Assembly (NCBI RefSeq): GCF_031624635.1
Contig: NZ_JAMQOQ010000005.1
Location: forward strand, 248,001 to 312,000
Direction of reading: 5' to 3'
Length of the DNA: 64,000 bases
From: Halogeometricum sp. S3BR5-2
Lineage (GTDB): Archaea; Halobacteriota; Halobacteria; Halobacteriales; Haloferacaceae
The notes under the pieces are model-generated. The model was not told the origin of the DNA and ran no database searches. It saw only the letters and a program-made list of their open reading frames with translations. Shown here one piece after another: positions 32,187 to 41,009 of this stretch. Position numbers and translations under genes: made by a program. Position 1 is the stretch's first letter, and the number at the start of each line of letters is the position of its first letter.

Positions 32187-32846
32187 CTACTGTCCGTCGT
32201 ACAGTCGCGTTCCGATGCGCTCCGGCAACCCGGCCTCGTTCACCGCCTCGACGACCGCCTCGACGTCGTAGTCGACGCGGCGTTCTTCGACCGACAACTC
32301 GTCCAAGTCCAGTATCGCGTACGCCGCGCGGTGGTCGCCGTCGCGGGGTTGGCCGACGCTCCCCGGGTTCATCACGATGCCCTCGTCGAACGTGCGGTGG
32401 TCCTGTACGTGGGTGTGACCGAGGACGAGGACGTCCTCCTCGTCGAGGAAGTCGGCGTCGAACTCCTCGGGGTAGGTGTACTTGTCTTGTATCCTCGGGT
32501 GGTCGTGGACGAGTTTCACGCGCCCGTCGAACTCCGTCCGTTCGTCGGGCAACTCCGAGAGCCACCGCATCGCGTCGTCGTCGAGCACGTTCCGGGTGTA
32601 CTCGACGCCCGCGGCGGCCATCCCGTTGAATCGGAACGCCGTCCCGGAAGCGACGGCCCGGTCGTGGTTGCCCATCACCGTCGGCACGTCCCGTTCGCGG
32701 AGTTCGGCGACGCACTCGGCCGGCCAGGGGTTGTAACCCACCACGTCGCCGGCGCAGACGATTCCGTCCACCGCGGGCATATCCGAGAGGACGGCGTCGA
32801 GTGCGACCCGGTTCCCGTGTACGTCCGAGATGACGGCGACTCGCAT
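32187..32846 (-). CDS. metallophosphoesterase, YfcE/MJ0936-like
   Basis: 219 residues from ATG at 32846; upstream in-frame sequence is not conserved-looking. Metal-binding motifs: VISDVHGN (about 5-12), CAGDVVGYN (about 31-39), GNHD (about 59-62), LVHDHP (about 112) and GHTHVQ (about 142-147), with a conserved MNPGSVGQPRDGD. It is a calcineurin-like phosphodiesterase of unknown substrate, similar to the archaeal MJ0936 type. The catalytic residues all appear present. Divergent from the MFS transporter gene at 33000. Confidence 0.85.
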   Translation of the reverse strand: MRVAVISDVHGNRVALDAVLSDMPAVDGIVCAGDVVGYNPWPAECVAELRERDVPTVMGNHDRAVASGTAFRFNGMAAAGVEYTRNVLDDDAMRWLSELPDERTEFDGRVKLVHDHPRIQDKYTYPEEFDADFLDEEDVLVLGHTHVQDHRTFDEGIVMNPGSVGQPRDGDHRAAYAILDLDELSVEERRVDYDVEAVVEAVNEAGLPERIGTRLYDGQ

Positions 32847-32999
32847 GCGTCGACGTAGGAGCGGCAGCCTCAAAAACGACCCGCGGACCCACACCGCTGC
32901 CCCCGCCGCTCCTACCGGGGGGTCGCGCCCACAGGCGGTGAGCGAGGGCGGGTACGTCAACCCTTATCAGCCGTTCGCGGGAACTCTCACCGACACCGA

Positions 33000-34244
33000 A
33001 TGAGGGTCCTCCAGTCCGTCCTGAACGAACTCCGAGCGCTGTGGGGCGGCGGCCGAGGGACGTCGCTCGTCGCCATCGCGGGCGGGTGGGGGACGCTGCT
33101 CGGCGCGCGCATGATCTATCCCGTCCTGCTGCCGTACCTGCGGGACGCCTTCGACATCAGCCTCACCGTCGCCGGCCTCCTCGTGACGGTTCTGTGGCTC
33201 GGGTCGGCCGTCGGCCAACTCCCCGGCGGCCTCCTCGCCGACCGCTACAGCGAGCGGTCGGTGATGACCGCGGGCGCCCTCGTCGTCGCCGCGGCGCTGG
33301 TGCTCGTCGCCGCCGCCCCGACGGCCCTCGTCCTCTTCGCCGCCACGGCGCTGGTCGGCCTCGGCCAGTCGCTGTACCCCATCGCGCGCATCACGATGCT
33401 CTCGCAGATATACCCGGACCGAATCGGGAGCGCCCTCGGCGTGACGATGGCGACGGGCGACCTCGGACAGACCGTCCTCCCGCCCGTCGCGGGGGTGCTC
33501 GCGGCGGCCGTCGCGTGGCAGGCGGGCCTGCTGTTCGTCGTCCCCTTGCTCCTCGTGGCCGGGTTCGTCGTCCGCGTGACGCTCCCGGCCGGCGGCGGGT
33601 CCGACTCGGGTACCGACGCCGACGCCGCGTCCGCGGACCCGCTCCCCTCCGAGAGCGTGCGCGACGTGCTCGCCGAGTTCCGCGGCTCGAACCTCGGGTT
33701 CGTCTCGTTCATTCTGTTCCTCTATATCCTCATCTGGCAGTCGTTCACCGGACTGTACCCCACGTACTTGGTCGAACAGAAGGGGCTCTCCTCCGCCGCC
33801 GCGGGGACGCTGTTCAGCGCCTTCTTCGCGTTCGGCGTCGTCGTCAAACCGGTCGCGGGCGCGGCGTACGACCGCATCGGTCTGCGGAACACGCTCGTCG
33901 CCGTCCTCGTCGGTCCCGTCGCGGGGCTGGCGCTGCTGCCCGTCGTCGAGGGGTTCTGGCCGCTGGCCGCCCTCACCGCCGTCGTCAGCACGATGCTCGG
34001 GTCGGGCGCCGTCACGCAGTCGTTCCTCTCGGACGCCTTCTCCGAGGAGGTCCGCGGCACCGGTCTGGGCGTCGTCAGAACCACGGTGGCGACGCTCGGC
34101 GCGGCGGGGCCGGTGCTCTTCGGCGGACTGGCCGACCGCGGCTACTTCGACGAGGGATACGTCCTCCTGGCCGCGGTGCTCGCCGTCGTCGTCCTCCTCA
34201 CGCTTCGACTCCCGACGTCGTCCTCGCCGTCGCCGTCAGGGTAA
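33000..34244 (+). CDS. major facilitator superfamily transporter
   Basis: 414 residues with 12 predicted membrane helices and a soluble loop between helices 6 and 7 (about 195-220, Asp/Ser-rich). The A-motif after helix 2 reads GGLLADRYSERSVM, and its counterpart between helices 8 and 9 reads AGAAYDRIGLRN. The start region LGARMIYPVLLPYLRDAFDIS fits drug/H+ or sugar-type MFS carriers. The substrate cannot be assigned. TATA-like CCCTTATCAG lies about 35 bp before the ATG. It is convergent with purO. Confidence 0.82.
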   Translation: MRVLQSVLNELRALWGGGRGTSLVAIAGGWGTLLGARMIYPVLLPYLRDAFDISLTVAGLLVTVLWLGSAVGQLPGGLLADRYSERSVMTAGALVVAAALVLVAAAPTALVLFAATALVGLGQSLYPIARITMLSQIYPDRIGSALGVTMATGDLGQTVLPPVAGVLAAAVAWQAGLLFVVPLLLVAGFVVRVTLPAGGGSDSGTDADAASADPLPSESVRDVLAEFRGSNLGFVSFILFLYILIWQSFTGLYPTYLVEQKGLSSAAAGTLFSAFFAFGVVVKPVAGAAYDRIGLRNTLVAVLVGPVAGLALLPVVEGFWPLAALTAVVSTMLGSGAVTQSFLSDAFSEEVRGTGLGVVRTTVATLGAAGPVLFGGLADRGYFDEGYVLLAAVLAVVVLLTLRLPTSSSPSPSG

Positions 34245-34291
34245 CGAGAACGTCGGTGACCGATATCGGCGACGACGGCCCCGACGGCGAC

Positions 34292-34870
34292 TCACTCTCC
34301 GTTGTGGAAGCCGACGTCCACCGCGCCGTCGTCGTAGGCGACGCCCGCGGCGCAGACGGCGTGTTCGTAGGCCATCCCGTAGGCGCGTTCGGCGATGTCG
34401 GCGGGGGACCCGCTCCCGTCGAAGGTGACCGGCGCGGGGTCGTCCTCCTCGTAGGTGGCGACGAGGAGGGGATCATCCTCGACGGGGCGGACGAGGAGCG
34501 CGTCCTTCCGGACGATGCCGACGTAGGAGTCCTCGCCGACGACACCCGCGATGCGGGGCGTGTCGTAGTCGTCCTTCTCGTAGTCGAGCGCCAGAAGCGA
34601 CTCCGCGAGGGCGTCGCGGGCGGGGTAGCCGATGTCGAGTTTCTCCGCGACGGGGTCGACGTGCGACCCGTTGCCGACGACGACGCCGTCGCCCCCTTCG
34701 CGGACGCAGTTGTAGGAGATGTAGGGGTTGTCGCTCTCGGGTGCGTCCGGCGTCGGCGCGACGGTGAGGACGCCGTCGCGTTCGACGACCTGCCGATTGG
34801 GAAACGACCGGGAGGAGACGCGATACGCTCCGAAGTCGGGACCGACGACGATGAACCGTCCGACGTACAT
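34292..34870 (-). CDS. purO: archaeal IMP cyclohydrolase
   Basis: 192 residues, full length for the archaea-specific PurO family. The sequence starts [26 protein letters not shown] and continues with [26 protein letters not shown] and RIAGVV...[10 protein letters not shown], all typical. It closes FAICAR to IMP, the last step of purine synthesis, replacing the cyclohydrolase half of bacterial PurH. A TATA-like box (TATTTAGC on the minus strand) 24-30 bp upstream suggests a leaderless mRNA. Confidence 0.92.
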   Translation of the reverse strand: MYVGRFIVVGPDFGAYRVSSRSFPNRQVVERDGVLTVAPTPDAPESDNPYISYNCVREGGDGVVVGNGSHVDPVAEKLDIGYPARDALAESLLALDYEKDDYDTPRIAGVVGEDSYVGIVRKDALLVRPVEDDPLLVATYEEDDPAPVTFDGSGSPADIAERAYGMAYEHAVCAAGVAYDDGAVDVGFHNGE

Positions 34871-34892
34871 ACACGAGAGTGCATAGACGGAC

Positions 34893-34900
34893 GCTAAATA
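34893..34900 (-). promoter_or_regulatory. TATA box of purO
   Basis: TATTTAGC on the minus strand, 24-30 bp from the ATG. Confidence 0.45.
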
Positions 34901-34954
34901 GGTGGTGATTTGTGCACGTTCTTCCCCTGCGGCGGCGGGGCCGCCCCGTTCCGC

Positions 34955-35326
34955 TCAGACCGACGAGCGGAGGGGTTCGACGCGGAACACGTACTCCTCG
35001 TAGACGCCGTCGAGGTTCACCGGACTCTCCTCTTCGGTGTGCTCCCGGCAGAGGAACGCTTCGGCCTCGACGGCACCGTGGCCGGTGTCCTCTTGGTACC
35101 GTTCGAGGACGACGAACGCCGCCGGTTCCTCGCATCCGCGGCGGTGACACGTTCGGGGAGACTCCCCCTCGTCCGCCGCTTCGGCCTCCTCGGCCTCCTC
35201 GTCTGCGCGCGGCGGTTCGGGCTCGGGTTCGTCGGCGCGTTCGCGGAACTCGGCGACGTCCCGTTCCTGCTGGCGGGTCTCCGCGTCTCGGGCCTGCTTC
35301 TCTCGCCCCTTCTTCGTGTCTGCCAT
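34955..35326 (-). CDS. haloarchaeal zinc-finger-like protein
   Basis: 123 residues from ATG at 35326. A highly charged helical N-terminal part (about 1-60, KKGREKQARDAETRQQERDVAEF then Glu/Ala/Asp-rich) is followed by a likely zinc site. CHRRGCEEPAAF (about 60-71) and LCREH (about 91-95) give Cys-x4-Cys and Cys-x2-His. It is related to small haloarchaeal zinc-finger proteins whose role is unknown. No membrane segment. It appears monocistronic between purO and the antiporter gene. Confidence 0.65.
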   Translation of the reverse strand: MADTKKGREKQARDAETRQQERDVAEFRERADEPEPEPPRADEEAEEAEAADEGESPRTCHRRGCEEPAAFVVLERYQEDTGHGAVEAEAFLCREHTEEESPVNLDGVYEEYVFRVEPLRSSV

Positions 35327-35454
35327 ACCGTCCACAGGCGGATGAGAGGGATAACCCTGTGGTCGGTCCGGAGGTCAATCCCCGGTTCGTGCGACCGTCC
35401 GACGGCGGGCCGCTAAACAAAAGACGTAGGTGCTTGTTCTACAACTACCGACTA

Positions 35455-36804
35455 ATGCTCGATAGGTTTCGTCACCCCCTTGTCGCCGTCGTCCTCACGT
35501 TGTTGTTGACGGTTCCGTGGGTCGGACTGTTCTTCTCCTACGGTGGCTACGGCACCGTCCACCCCGGCGAGAACATCGCGCCCGGCACGGCCGTCCTCGT
35601 CGCCGGCCTCGCCATCCTGGGAGCGTCCTTTCTCTTGGCGTGGGCCGCCGAAACGGCCGAGAAAGACGTCCCGCAGGCGTTCGCCATCGCCGTCCTCGCC
35701 GTCCTCGCCGTCGCTCCCGAGTACGCCGTCGACGCCCTCTACGCCTGGCAGGCCGGCGCCGGGTCCGAGCAGGCTGGCAACCTCGCCGTCGCGAACATGA
35801 CCGGCGCCAACCGCATCCTCATCGGTCTCGGCTGGTCCGGCATCGCTCTGTTCACCATCTTTCGCGCGAGGAGTGGCTCCGACCCGGCGGTCGAACACCG
35901 TTCGGGATTCCTGGCCGACGTGGTCGGCCTCGACCGCGGCATCGCCACCGAGATAACGTTTCTCCTCGCGGCGACGGCGTTCGCCTTCTTCGTCCCCCTC
36001 AGCGGCGGCATCGGCCCCGTCGACACGCTGTTTCTCGTCGGTCTCTACGTGCTCTACCTGTTCGTCATCATCCGCGGCGGCGTCGAGGAACACGAGGAGA
36101 ACGTCGGCGTGCCCGCCTACTTCCAGGCGAAGTCGAAGGCGGTGCGCGTCGCCGCCGTCCTCACGGGATTCGCCTTCTCCGGCGCCATCATCTTCACCGC
36201 CGTCCACCCGTTCGCCGAGGGGTTGGAGACGCTCGGCCTCCAGTACGGCATCCCCGAGTTCTTCATGATACAGTGGCTGGCGCCTCTGGCCTCCGAGAGC
36301 CCCGAACTCATCGTCGTCGCCTACCTCGTAAACAAGGCGCGCTCGACGGCGGGGTTCAACGCGCTCATCTCCTCGAAGCTGAACCAGTGGACGCTGCTCA
36401 TCGGGACGCTCGCCGTCGTCTACTCCATCTCCGCCGGCGCCGTCGGGACCCTGCCGTTCGACTCGAAGCAGGCGGCCGAGATATGGATCACCGCCGCCCA
36501 GAGCCTCTTCGCCATCGCCATCCTGACCAACTTCGAGATAAGCACGCGGGAGGCGGTGACGCTTCTCGTCCTGTTCGTCTCGCAGGTGCTCGCGGAGTTC
36601 TACGTCATCCGAACCGTCTCCGAACCCGCCGCGACCGAACTCAGCATGATGATCCTCTACGCCTACACCGCCGTCTATCTCGTCCTCGGGTTCGCGCTCT
36701 TCTTCAAGCGGCGCGAGAGCCTCCAGGAACTCGTCGGTCGCACGCTGTCGAACGCGCGCGACGCCGTCGGCGGTGGCGGCGGGCAGACCGAACACGCGGA
36801 CTGA
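35455..36804 (+). CDS. sodium/calcium exchanger family antiporter (CaCA)
   Basis: 449 residues, 10-11 helices. It carries both alpha repeats: VAPEYAVDALYAWQAG with GNLAVANMTGANRILIGLGW (about 85-125), and LASESPELIVVAYLVNKARSTAGFNALISSKLNQWTLLIG (about 278-317). The acidic (E) residues of each repeat are the usual ion ligands. An Arg-rich C-terminus ends in a Gly/Gln tail. It exchanges Na+ (or H+) for Ca2+ or other cations across the membrane; in high-salt cells it would export Ca2+. The start ATG at 35455 directly precedes the first helix. Confidence 0.88.
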   Translation: MLDRFRHPLVAVVLTLLLTVPWVGLFFSYGGYGTVHPGENIAPGTAVLVAGLAILGASFLLAWAAETAEKDVPQAFAIAVLAVLAVAPEYAVDALYAWQAGAGSEQAGNLAVANMTGANRILIGLGWSGIALFTIFRARSGSDPAVEHRSGFLADVVGLDRGIATEITFLLAATAFAFFVPLSGGIGPVDTLFLVGLYVLYLFVIIRGGVEEHEENVGVPAYFQAKSKAVRVAAVLTGFAFSGAIIFTAVHPFAEGLETLGLQYGIPEFFMIQWLAPLASESPELIVVAYLVNKARSTAGFNALISSKLNQWTLLIGTLAVVYSISAGAVGTLPFDSKQAAEIWITAAQSLFAIAILTNFEISTREAVTLLVLFVSQVLAEFYVIRTVSEPAATELSMMILYAYTAVYLVLGFALFFKRRESLQELVGRTLSNARDAVGGGGGQTEHAD

Positions 36805-36915
36805 GAGCGGTCCGCTCGACCGTCCCTCTCGCTCGACCGCGCCGCGGCGTGCGGTCGGACGACCGCCCGGTCGCGGACGCGGCGTCGTTCCGTCGGCTCT
36901 TCCGTCGAAAAAGCG

Positions 36916-37785
36916 TTAGACGATGTCGCTGTCGGCGCTGATAACGTACCGGCTGATCCGCTGCATGTCGATGTCCGGGAACTGCACGCGGAAGTTCCAC
37001 GACTCGCCGGGCGCGAGTTGCTGGACGTCCTCTTCCTGCTCGACGGTGTTTCTGAAGTCGAACAGCTCCTGGTCCTCGGCGTCGTAGAGCGTGACCGACA
37101 CTTCGACCGACTCGATGTCCTCCTCGCCGGCGTTCTCGACCGTTCCGCTGACGTACGTCGTCGACTCCTCGCGCGTCAGCTGGTGGTCCGTGATTTCGAG
37201 GTTGGGGTCCTGCTGGTCGGTCTCGCCCGTGATGTCGTCCGTCTCGGTACCGGTTCCGGTCCCGCCCGTGCTCGCGGCGAGGTCGACCGTGTAGGCCGTG
37301 ACCGCACTCAGGTCGTCCGCTTCCTCGAACAGCACGTCGAAGTCCCACGACTCGCCCGTCGGAAGCGTGACGGTGTCCGCCTGCTCGGTCTCGTCGAAGA
37401 ACTCGTAGAGAACGTCTCCTTGGTCGTCCTGGAGCGTCACCTGGGCCTGAACGTACTGGTAGTCCTCGTCGCCGGTGTTCTCGACCGTTCCTCGCAGTCC
37501 GACGGCGCTCTGTTCCGCGTACACGCTGTGGGACGCGACTTCGAGACCGTCGGGGGTGTCGCCGACTTCTCCGGTGACGTCACCGAGGCCGCTCTCGGTT
37601 CCATCGGCCGTCGACTCTGTGGTTCCCGTCTCGGTTTCGGTCGCAGTTTCGGTCGCGGTCCCGTCGCCGCCGGTCGTCCCGCCGGCCGCTTCCGTCGCTT
37701 CGCTCTGCTCGCCGCCCATACAACCGGCGGCGAGACCGGCTACGCCCGATGCGCCCGCCGCTTTGAGAAACTTGCGTCTAAACAT
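36916..37785 (-). CDS. Tat-exported lipoprotein with two FxLYD domains
   Basis: 289 residues. The Tat signal is RRKFLKAAGASG with lipobox LAAGC (Cys22). A Thr/Glu/Gly linker follows (about 23-75). Two related beta-sandwich domains come next: about 80-170 (VASHSVYAEQSAVGLRGTVENTGDEDY...LPTGESWDFDV) and about 195-285 (ITDHQLTREESTTYVSGTVENAGEEDI...LAPGESWNFRVQF). Each has the GTVENxG(D/E)ED core of FxLYD domains. Their internal similarity points to duplication. It is anchored outside the membrane; binding partners are unknown. An AT-rich double TATA (37806-37817) lies upstream. Confidence 0.82.
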   Translation of the reverse strand: MFRRKFLKAAGASGVAGLAAGCMGGEQSEATEAAGGTTGGDGTATETATETETGTTESTADGTESGLGDVTGEVGDTPDGLEVASHSVYAEQSAVGLRGTVENTGDEDYQYVQAQVTLQDDQGDVLYEFFDETEQADTVTLPTGESWDFDVLFEEADDLSAVTAYTVDLAASTGGTGTGTETDDITGETDQQDPNLEITDHQLTREESTTYVSGTVENAGEEDIESVEVSVTLYDAEDQELFDFRNTVEQEEDVQQLAPGESWNFRVQFPDIDMQRISRYVISADSDIV

Positions 37786-37805
37786 CTGCCTCTTACTATC
37801 GCTGA

Positions 37806-37817
37806 CATATGTATATG
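37806..37817 (-). promoter_or_regulatory. AT-rich promoter element (FxLYD gene)
   Basis: CATATACATATG on the minus strand, 21-32 bp from the ATG at 37785; one of the clearest AT runs in the window. Confidence 0.45.
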
Positions 37818-37994
37818 TTTTTTGGCGTCATATTACTGATTAAAATCCATTTCACGACGGGCCTCGCGTCGACGAGGTACGGGCGGTCCTTCACTAACCC
37901 CACTGCGGGACGAACCGACCGAACCGTCCGCGTCGGCCCCGTCGGGACTATCTGATCATCTTCGATGAGATTTGATTAGACGATGATCGGGCAG

Positions 37995-38003
37995 AAATAC
38001 TAT
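37995..38003 (+). promoter_or_regulatory. TATA box of the HTTM-partner operon
   Basis: AAATACTAT, 25-33 bp before the ATG at 38028. This supports that ATG over the one at 37983, which would lie upstream of the box. Confidence 0.45.
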
Positions 38004-38027
38004 TGTACTCCCGACAAATCACAACTC

Positions 38028-38714
38028 ATGTATCTAGTTTTGGACGACGTCGTCCAGTCGATCATCGCGTACAAGGACCTCGTCGTTCCGCTCTTCTTCG
38101 GTCTCTTCTTTCTCGGCACGTTCGCGGCGGCCTTTTTCTACCGACACCGGTACGTTCGCTCGAGCTATCTGGCGGTGTTTTTCGCCTGCCTTCTGTTGGT
38201 CAACCTCTCGCCGTCGGGGTACGAGATTCGACCGATGGAGGACCTCCACAAGTTCACGGGTATTCCGTCCGAGGAGAAGGTGAACTACCTCATCTACGTC
38301 GAGGACTCCGCGGGGCGGGAAATTCGGTTCGACCGGCGCGTCGTTCCGACCGTCAGCCCGAACGACGACGTCGCTCGTGCGCTCGCGTACTGTTCGCAGG
38401 AGGAGTCGGAGGCCGCGGGGCGGTATCTGTTGCACAGGTCCCACGAGTACCGCGAGCGAATCGAAGCGGGCGCCCCGTCGCTCGTAGAGCGGGTGGACTT
38501 CCCGCGGCACCAACAGGATTTCCGCTGGACCGAGAGCGAACTGGACGGATACGGTGAGTTCGTCACGCTGAAAGTCTACGAACTCCACCTCCACTTCGAG
38601 GAGGGCGGCTACGAACTGACCTCCACCGAGCGCGAACTGGCCTTCGAGGTCAGCCTCCCGGCGAACGCGACGGCGTCCGACGTCGAGTACACCTTCGAGG
38701 AGCGGTGCGTATGA
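38028..38714 (+). CDS. unrecognised two-helix membrane-anchored protein, partner of HTTM-DCC
   Basis: 228 residues from ATG at 38028. Two hydrophobic helices (about 12-33 and 42-60) carry a large soluble domain (about 65-228) with beta-rich composition, ending VSLPANATASDVEYTFEERCV. It includes a segment (YLIYVEDSAGREIRFDRRVVPTVSPND) resembling a small beta barrel. I do not recognise the family. Its stop codon overlaps the start of the HTTM-DCC gene (ATGA), so the two are co-translated and probably work together. No catalytic motif or cysteine pair is visible (only a few Cys). Confidence 0.6.
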   Translation: MYLVLDDVVQSIIAYKDLVVPLFFGLFFLGTFAAAFFYRHRYVRSSYLAVFFACLLLVNLSPSGYEIRPMEDLHKFTGIPSEEKVNYLIYVEDSAGREIRFDRRVVPTVSPNDDVARALAYCSQEESEAAGRYLLHRSHEYRERIEAGAPSLVERVDFPRHQQDFRWTESELDGYGEFVTLKVYELHLHFEEGGYELTSTERELAFEVSLPANATASDVEYTFEERCV

Positions 38715-40006
38715 GGGTCCCCGAACTGTTCGTGAACTACGTCCGCAACCCGCGGCGCGACTCGCCTATCAACGTCGGCGTCGCGCGCGTCATCTTCGGG
38801 GCGTACCTCCTCTGGAACTTCGGTTCGATGGAGTTCGGCGCTATCGACGAGTGGCACCTGATGCCCGGGGCGGAGGAGTATCTGTTCTTTCAGCCGCCGG
38901 TCGTCCAGCAGTACCTTCCGGTCGAGAAGGCCGTGCTGTTGGTGTTTCTGCTGGCGTTCCTCGTCGGGTACAGACAGCGACTCACGGCGCTGGTGAGCGC
39001 GCTGTTGGTGGCGCACCTGGCGACGGTGATGAACGCCTACGTCGACTCCGGTCGGGTGAACTCGATGTTCATCGCCGGCTTCTTCCTGATCTTCTTCGGG
39101 CTCTACGCGGAGACCGACCGCCTGAACGTCGACGCCGTTCGGGGGGCGCTCTCCGAGAGCATCGACGACCTGAACGAGACGCTCCGCTCGCCGAACACCG
39201 GCGAGCACAGCATGCGTATCCTGCAGTTGGTCCTCCTGACGGTCGCGGTTCTCTACTTCGGCTCCGCGTGGACGAAACTCGTCTTCGGGTCCGACCTCTC
39301 GCTGGACTGGATCAGCGCGACCGCGCTGGGACGGTGGGCGACGTCCGCCCTGGTCTACTGGGACCCGCCGACGCGACTCGGCGAGTTCATGCTCCGATAC
39401 CCGCTCCTCCTGACGGGCGCCGCGCTGGGAACCATCGTCTTCGAACTCGGGTTGCTCGTCGCCGTTCTGGTCGGGTTGCCCATCACGCCCCTCCTCCTGG
39501 GGACGCTCGGGATGCACACGGTCATCGCCCTCTCGCTCGGTCCGTTCTTCTTCGACCAGTACGTCTTCCTCGCGCTCCTCCTCCCGTGGGACTCGCTCTT
39601 CCGATACCTCGGCCCCGACGAGGACGAGACGATAGACCTCGTGTACGACGAGCACTGCTACTTCTGCGCGCGGAGTCTCTACTCGTTCAAACTGCTCGAC
39701 TTCACGAACGCGGTCCGGTTCCACTCGCAGTACACCGTCCCCGACCGGTACCGCGGGCGCGAGGACGTGAGCTTCGAGGACGCGATGTACGTGTTCGACG
39801 GCGAGGACGCCTACGCCGGCTACGACGCGTTCCGCCGACTCGCGAAGCAGTTCCCGGTTCTCGTTCCGCTCTCGTGGGTGATGAGCCTCGGTCCGGTCGC
39901 CCGCGTCGGCCGCCGAGTCTACCGCTACGTCGCCGAGAACCGGTCGCGGCATTTCACCTGCGCGGTGGACGCGGACGCCGACGGCGCCTCCTCCGACCGG
40001 AAGTGA
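38711..40006 (+). CDS. HTTM membrane domain fused to DCC-family thiol oxidoreductase domain
   Basis: 431 residues. Residues about 15-300 are an HTTM-like (horizontally transferred transmembrane, gamma-carboxylase-like) domain: about eight helices, with the N-terminal motif NVGVARVIFGAYLLWNFGSMEF and the central FGSAWTKLVFGSDLSLDW. Residues about 310-415 are a DCC/DUF393 domain with the redox motif YDEHCYFCARS (Cys-x2-Cys preceded by Asp) and a conserved Phe/Arg-rich end. The HTTM plus DCC pairing suggests redox chemistry or carboxylation at the membrane; the substrate is unknown. It overlaps its partner gene by 4 bp. Confidence 0.75.
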   Translation: MRVPELFVNYVRNPRRDSPINVGVARVIFGAYLLWNFGSMEFGAIDEWHLMPGAEEYLFFQPPVVQQYLPVEKAVLLVFLLAFLVGYRQRLTALVSALLVAHLATVMNAYVDSGRVNSMFIAGFFLIFFGLYAETDRLNVDAVRGALSESIDDLNETLRSPNTGEHSMRILQLVLLTVAVLYFGSAWTKLVFGSDLSLDWISATALGRWATSALVYWDPPTRLGEFMLRYPLLLTGAALGTIVFELGLLVAVLVGLPITPLLLGTLGMHTVIALSLGPFFFDQYVFLALLLPWDSLFRYLGPDEDETIDLVYDEHCYFCARSLYSFKLLDFTNAVRFHSQYTVPDRYRGREDVSFEDAMYVFDGEDAYAGYDAFRRLAKQFPVLVPLSWVMSLGPVARVGRRVYRYVAENRSRHFTCAVDADADGASSDRK

Positions 40007-40082
40007 ACGCGACGCGGCGCGGTCTTCTCCCGCCGAGTCCGGTTCGAATTCGGTTCGAGTTCGGGCCCGCTCCGTCCCGCCG

Positions 40083-41009
40083 TCAGTCGAACGCCGCTTC
40101 CAGCGGCGGAACGACCTGCTTTTTCCGGGACATCACGCCGGGGAGGAACGCCTCCCGGTCCGAGAACCTCGCGTCGAGTCCCGCTTCGACCGTCGCGGTT
40201 TCGTCGCCGGCAACGAGAACCGTCGACTCCTCGTCGAGCAGGTCGGTCACGAGCAACAACAGCGCGTCGTAGTCGCGTTCGGAGACGACGCCGTCCATCG
40301 CATCGAGGACGGCGTCTCGCTGGTCCAAGACGACGCCGGGTTCGACCGTTTCGACCTGCCCGATACCGACGCGACCGGAGCCGAACTCGAACTCCTTGAA
40401 GTCGCCCAGCACCATCTCGCGGGGACCCTTCTCGCCGAGTTTGCTCTTGTGCGCGAGGAGCTTCTCGCCGTACTCCTCGACGCCGACGCCGGCCGTCTCG
40501 GCCAGTCGCTCGGCGACCGTCCGGTCGCGTTCCGTCGTCGTCGGCGAGCGCAGAACGACCGTGTCGCTGAGCAGTCCGCTGAGGAGGAGGCCGGCGGTCC
40601 GCGCGTCGATAGTCACGCCCGCCTCGTCGAACAGGTCGACCAGAATCGTCGCCGTCGACCCCACCGGCTCGTTCCGGAACGGAATCGGGGCGCTCGTCTC
40701 CACGTCGCCGATGCGGTGGTGGTCGACGACTTCGACGATTTCGGCCTCCCGCGCGCCGGATACGGTCTGGCTGTACTCGTTGTGGTCGACGAGGACCAGT
40801 CGCGTCCCCGTCGCGTCTTCGAGGAGGGCGGGCGCCTCGACGTCCCAGTAGTCCAGTACGAACTCCGTCTCCGGGTTCAGGTCCCCGGCCCTGGCCGCGG
40901 AAACGCCCTCTTCGCCTTGCTCTTGTTTCAACTCGGCGTACGCCAGTGCGGCGCAGACGGTGTCCGTGTCCGGTTTTCGGTGCCCGATGACGTACGTCGG
41001 TTCTGACAT
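40083..41009 (-). CDS. ppaC: manganese-dependent inorganic pyrophosphatase (family II)
   Basis: 308 residues from ATG at 41009; upstream in-frame sequence is not protein-like. DHH-type metal ligands: HRKPDTD (His10, Asp14, Asp16), LVDHNE (Asp75), VVDHHR (Asp96, His97/98) and a LSDTV motif (about 149). The C-terminal DHHA2 domain ends with the SRKKQ diphosphate-binding motif (about 296). It hydrolyses pyrophosphate from biosynthesis. Family II enzymes are common in haloarchaea and other archaea. Confidence 0.92.
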   Translation of the reverse strand: MSEPTYVIGHRKPDTDTVCAALAYAELKQEQGEEGVSAARAGDLNPETEFVLDYWDVEAPALLEDATGTRLVLVDHNEYSQTVSGAREAEIVEVVDHHRIGDVETSAPIPFRNEPVGSTATILVDLFDEAGVTIDARTAGLLLSGLLSDTVVLRSPTTTERDRTVAERLAETAGVGVEEYGEKLLAHKSKLGEKGPREMVLGDFKEFEFGSGRVGIGQVETVEPGVVLDQRDAVLDAMDGVVSERDYDALLLLVTDLLDEESTVLVAGDETATVEAGLDARFSDREAFLPGVMSRKKQVVPPLEAAFD

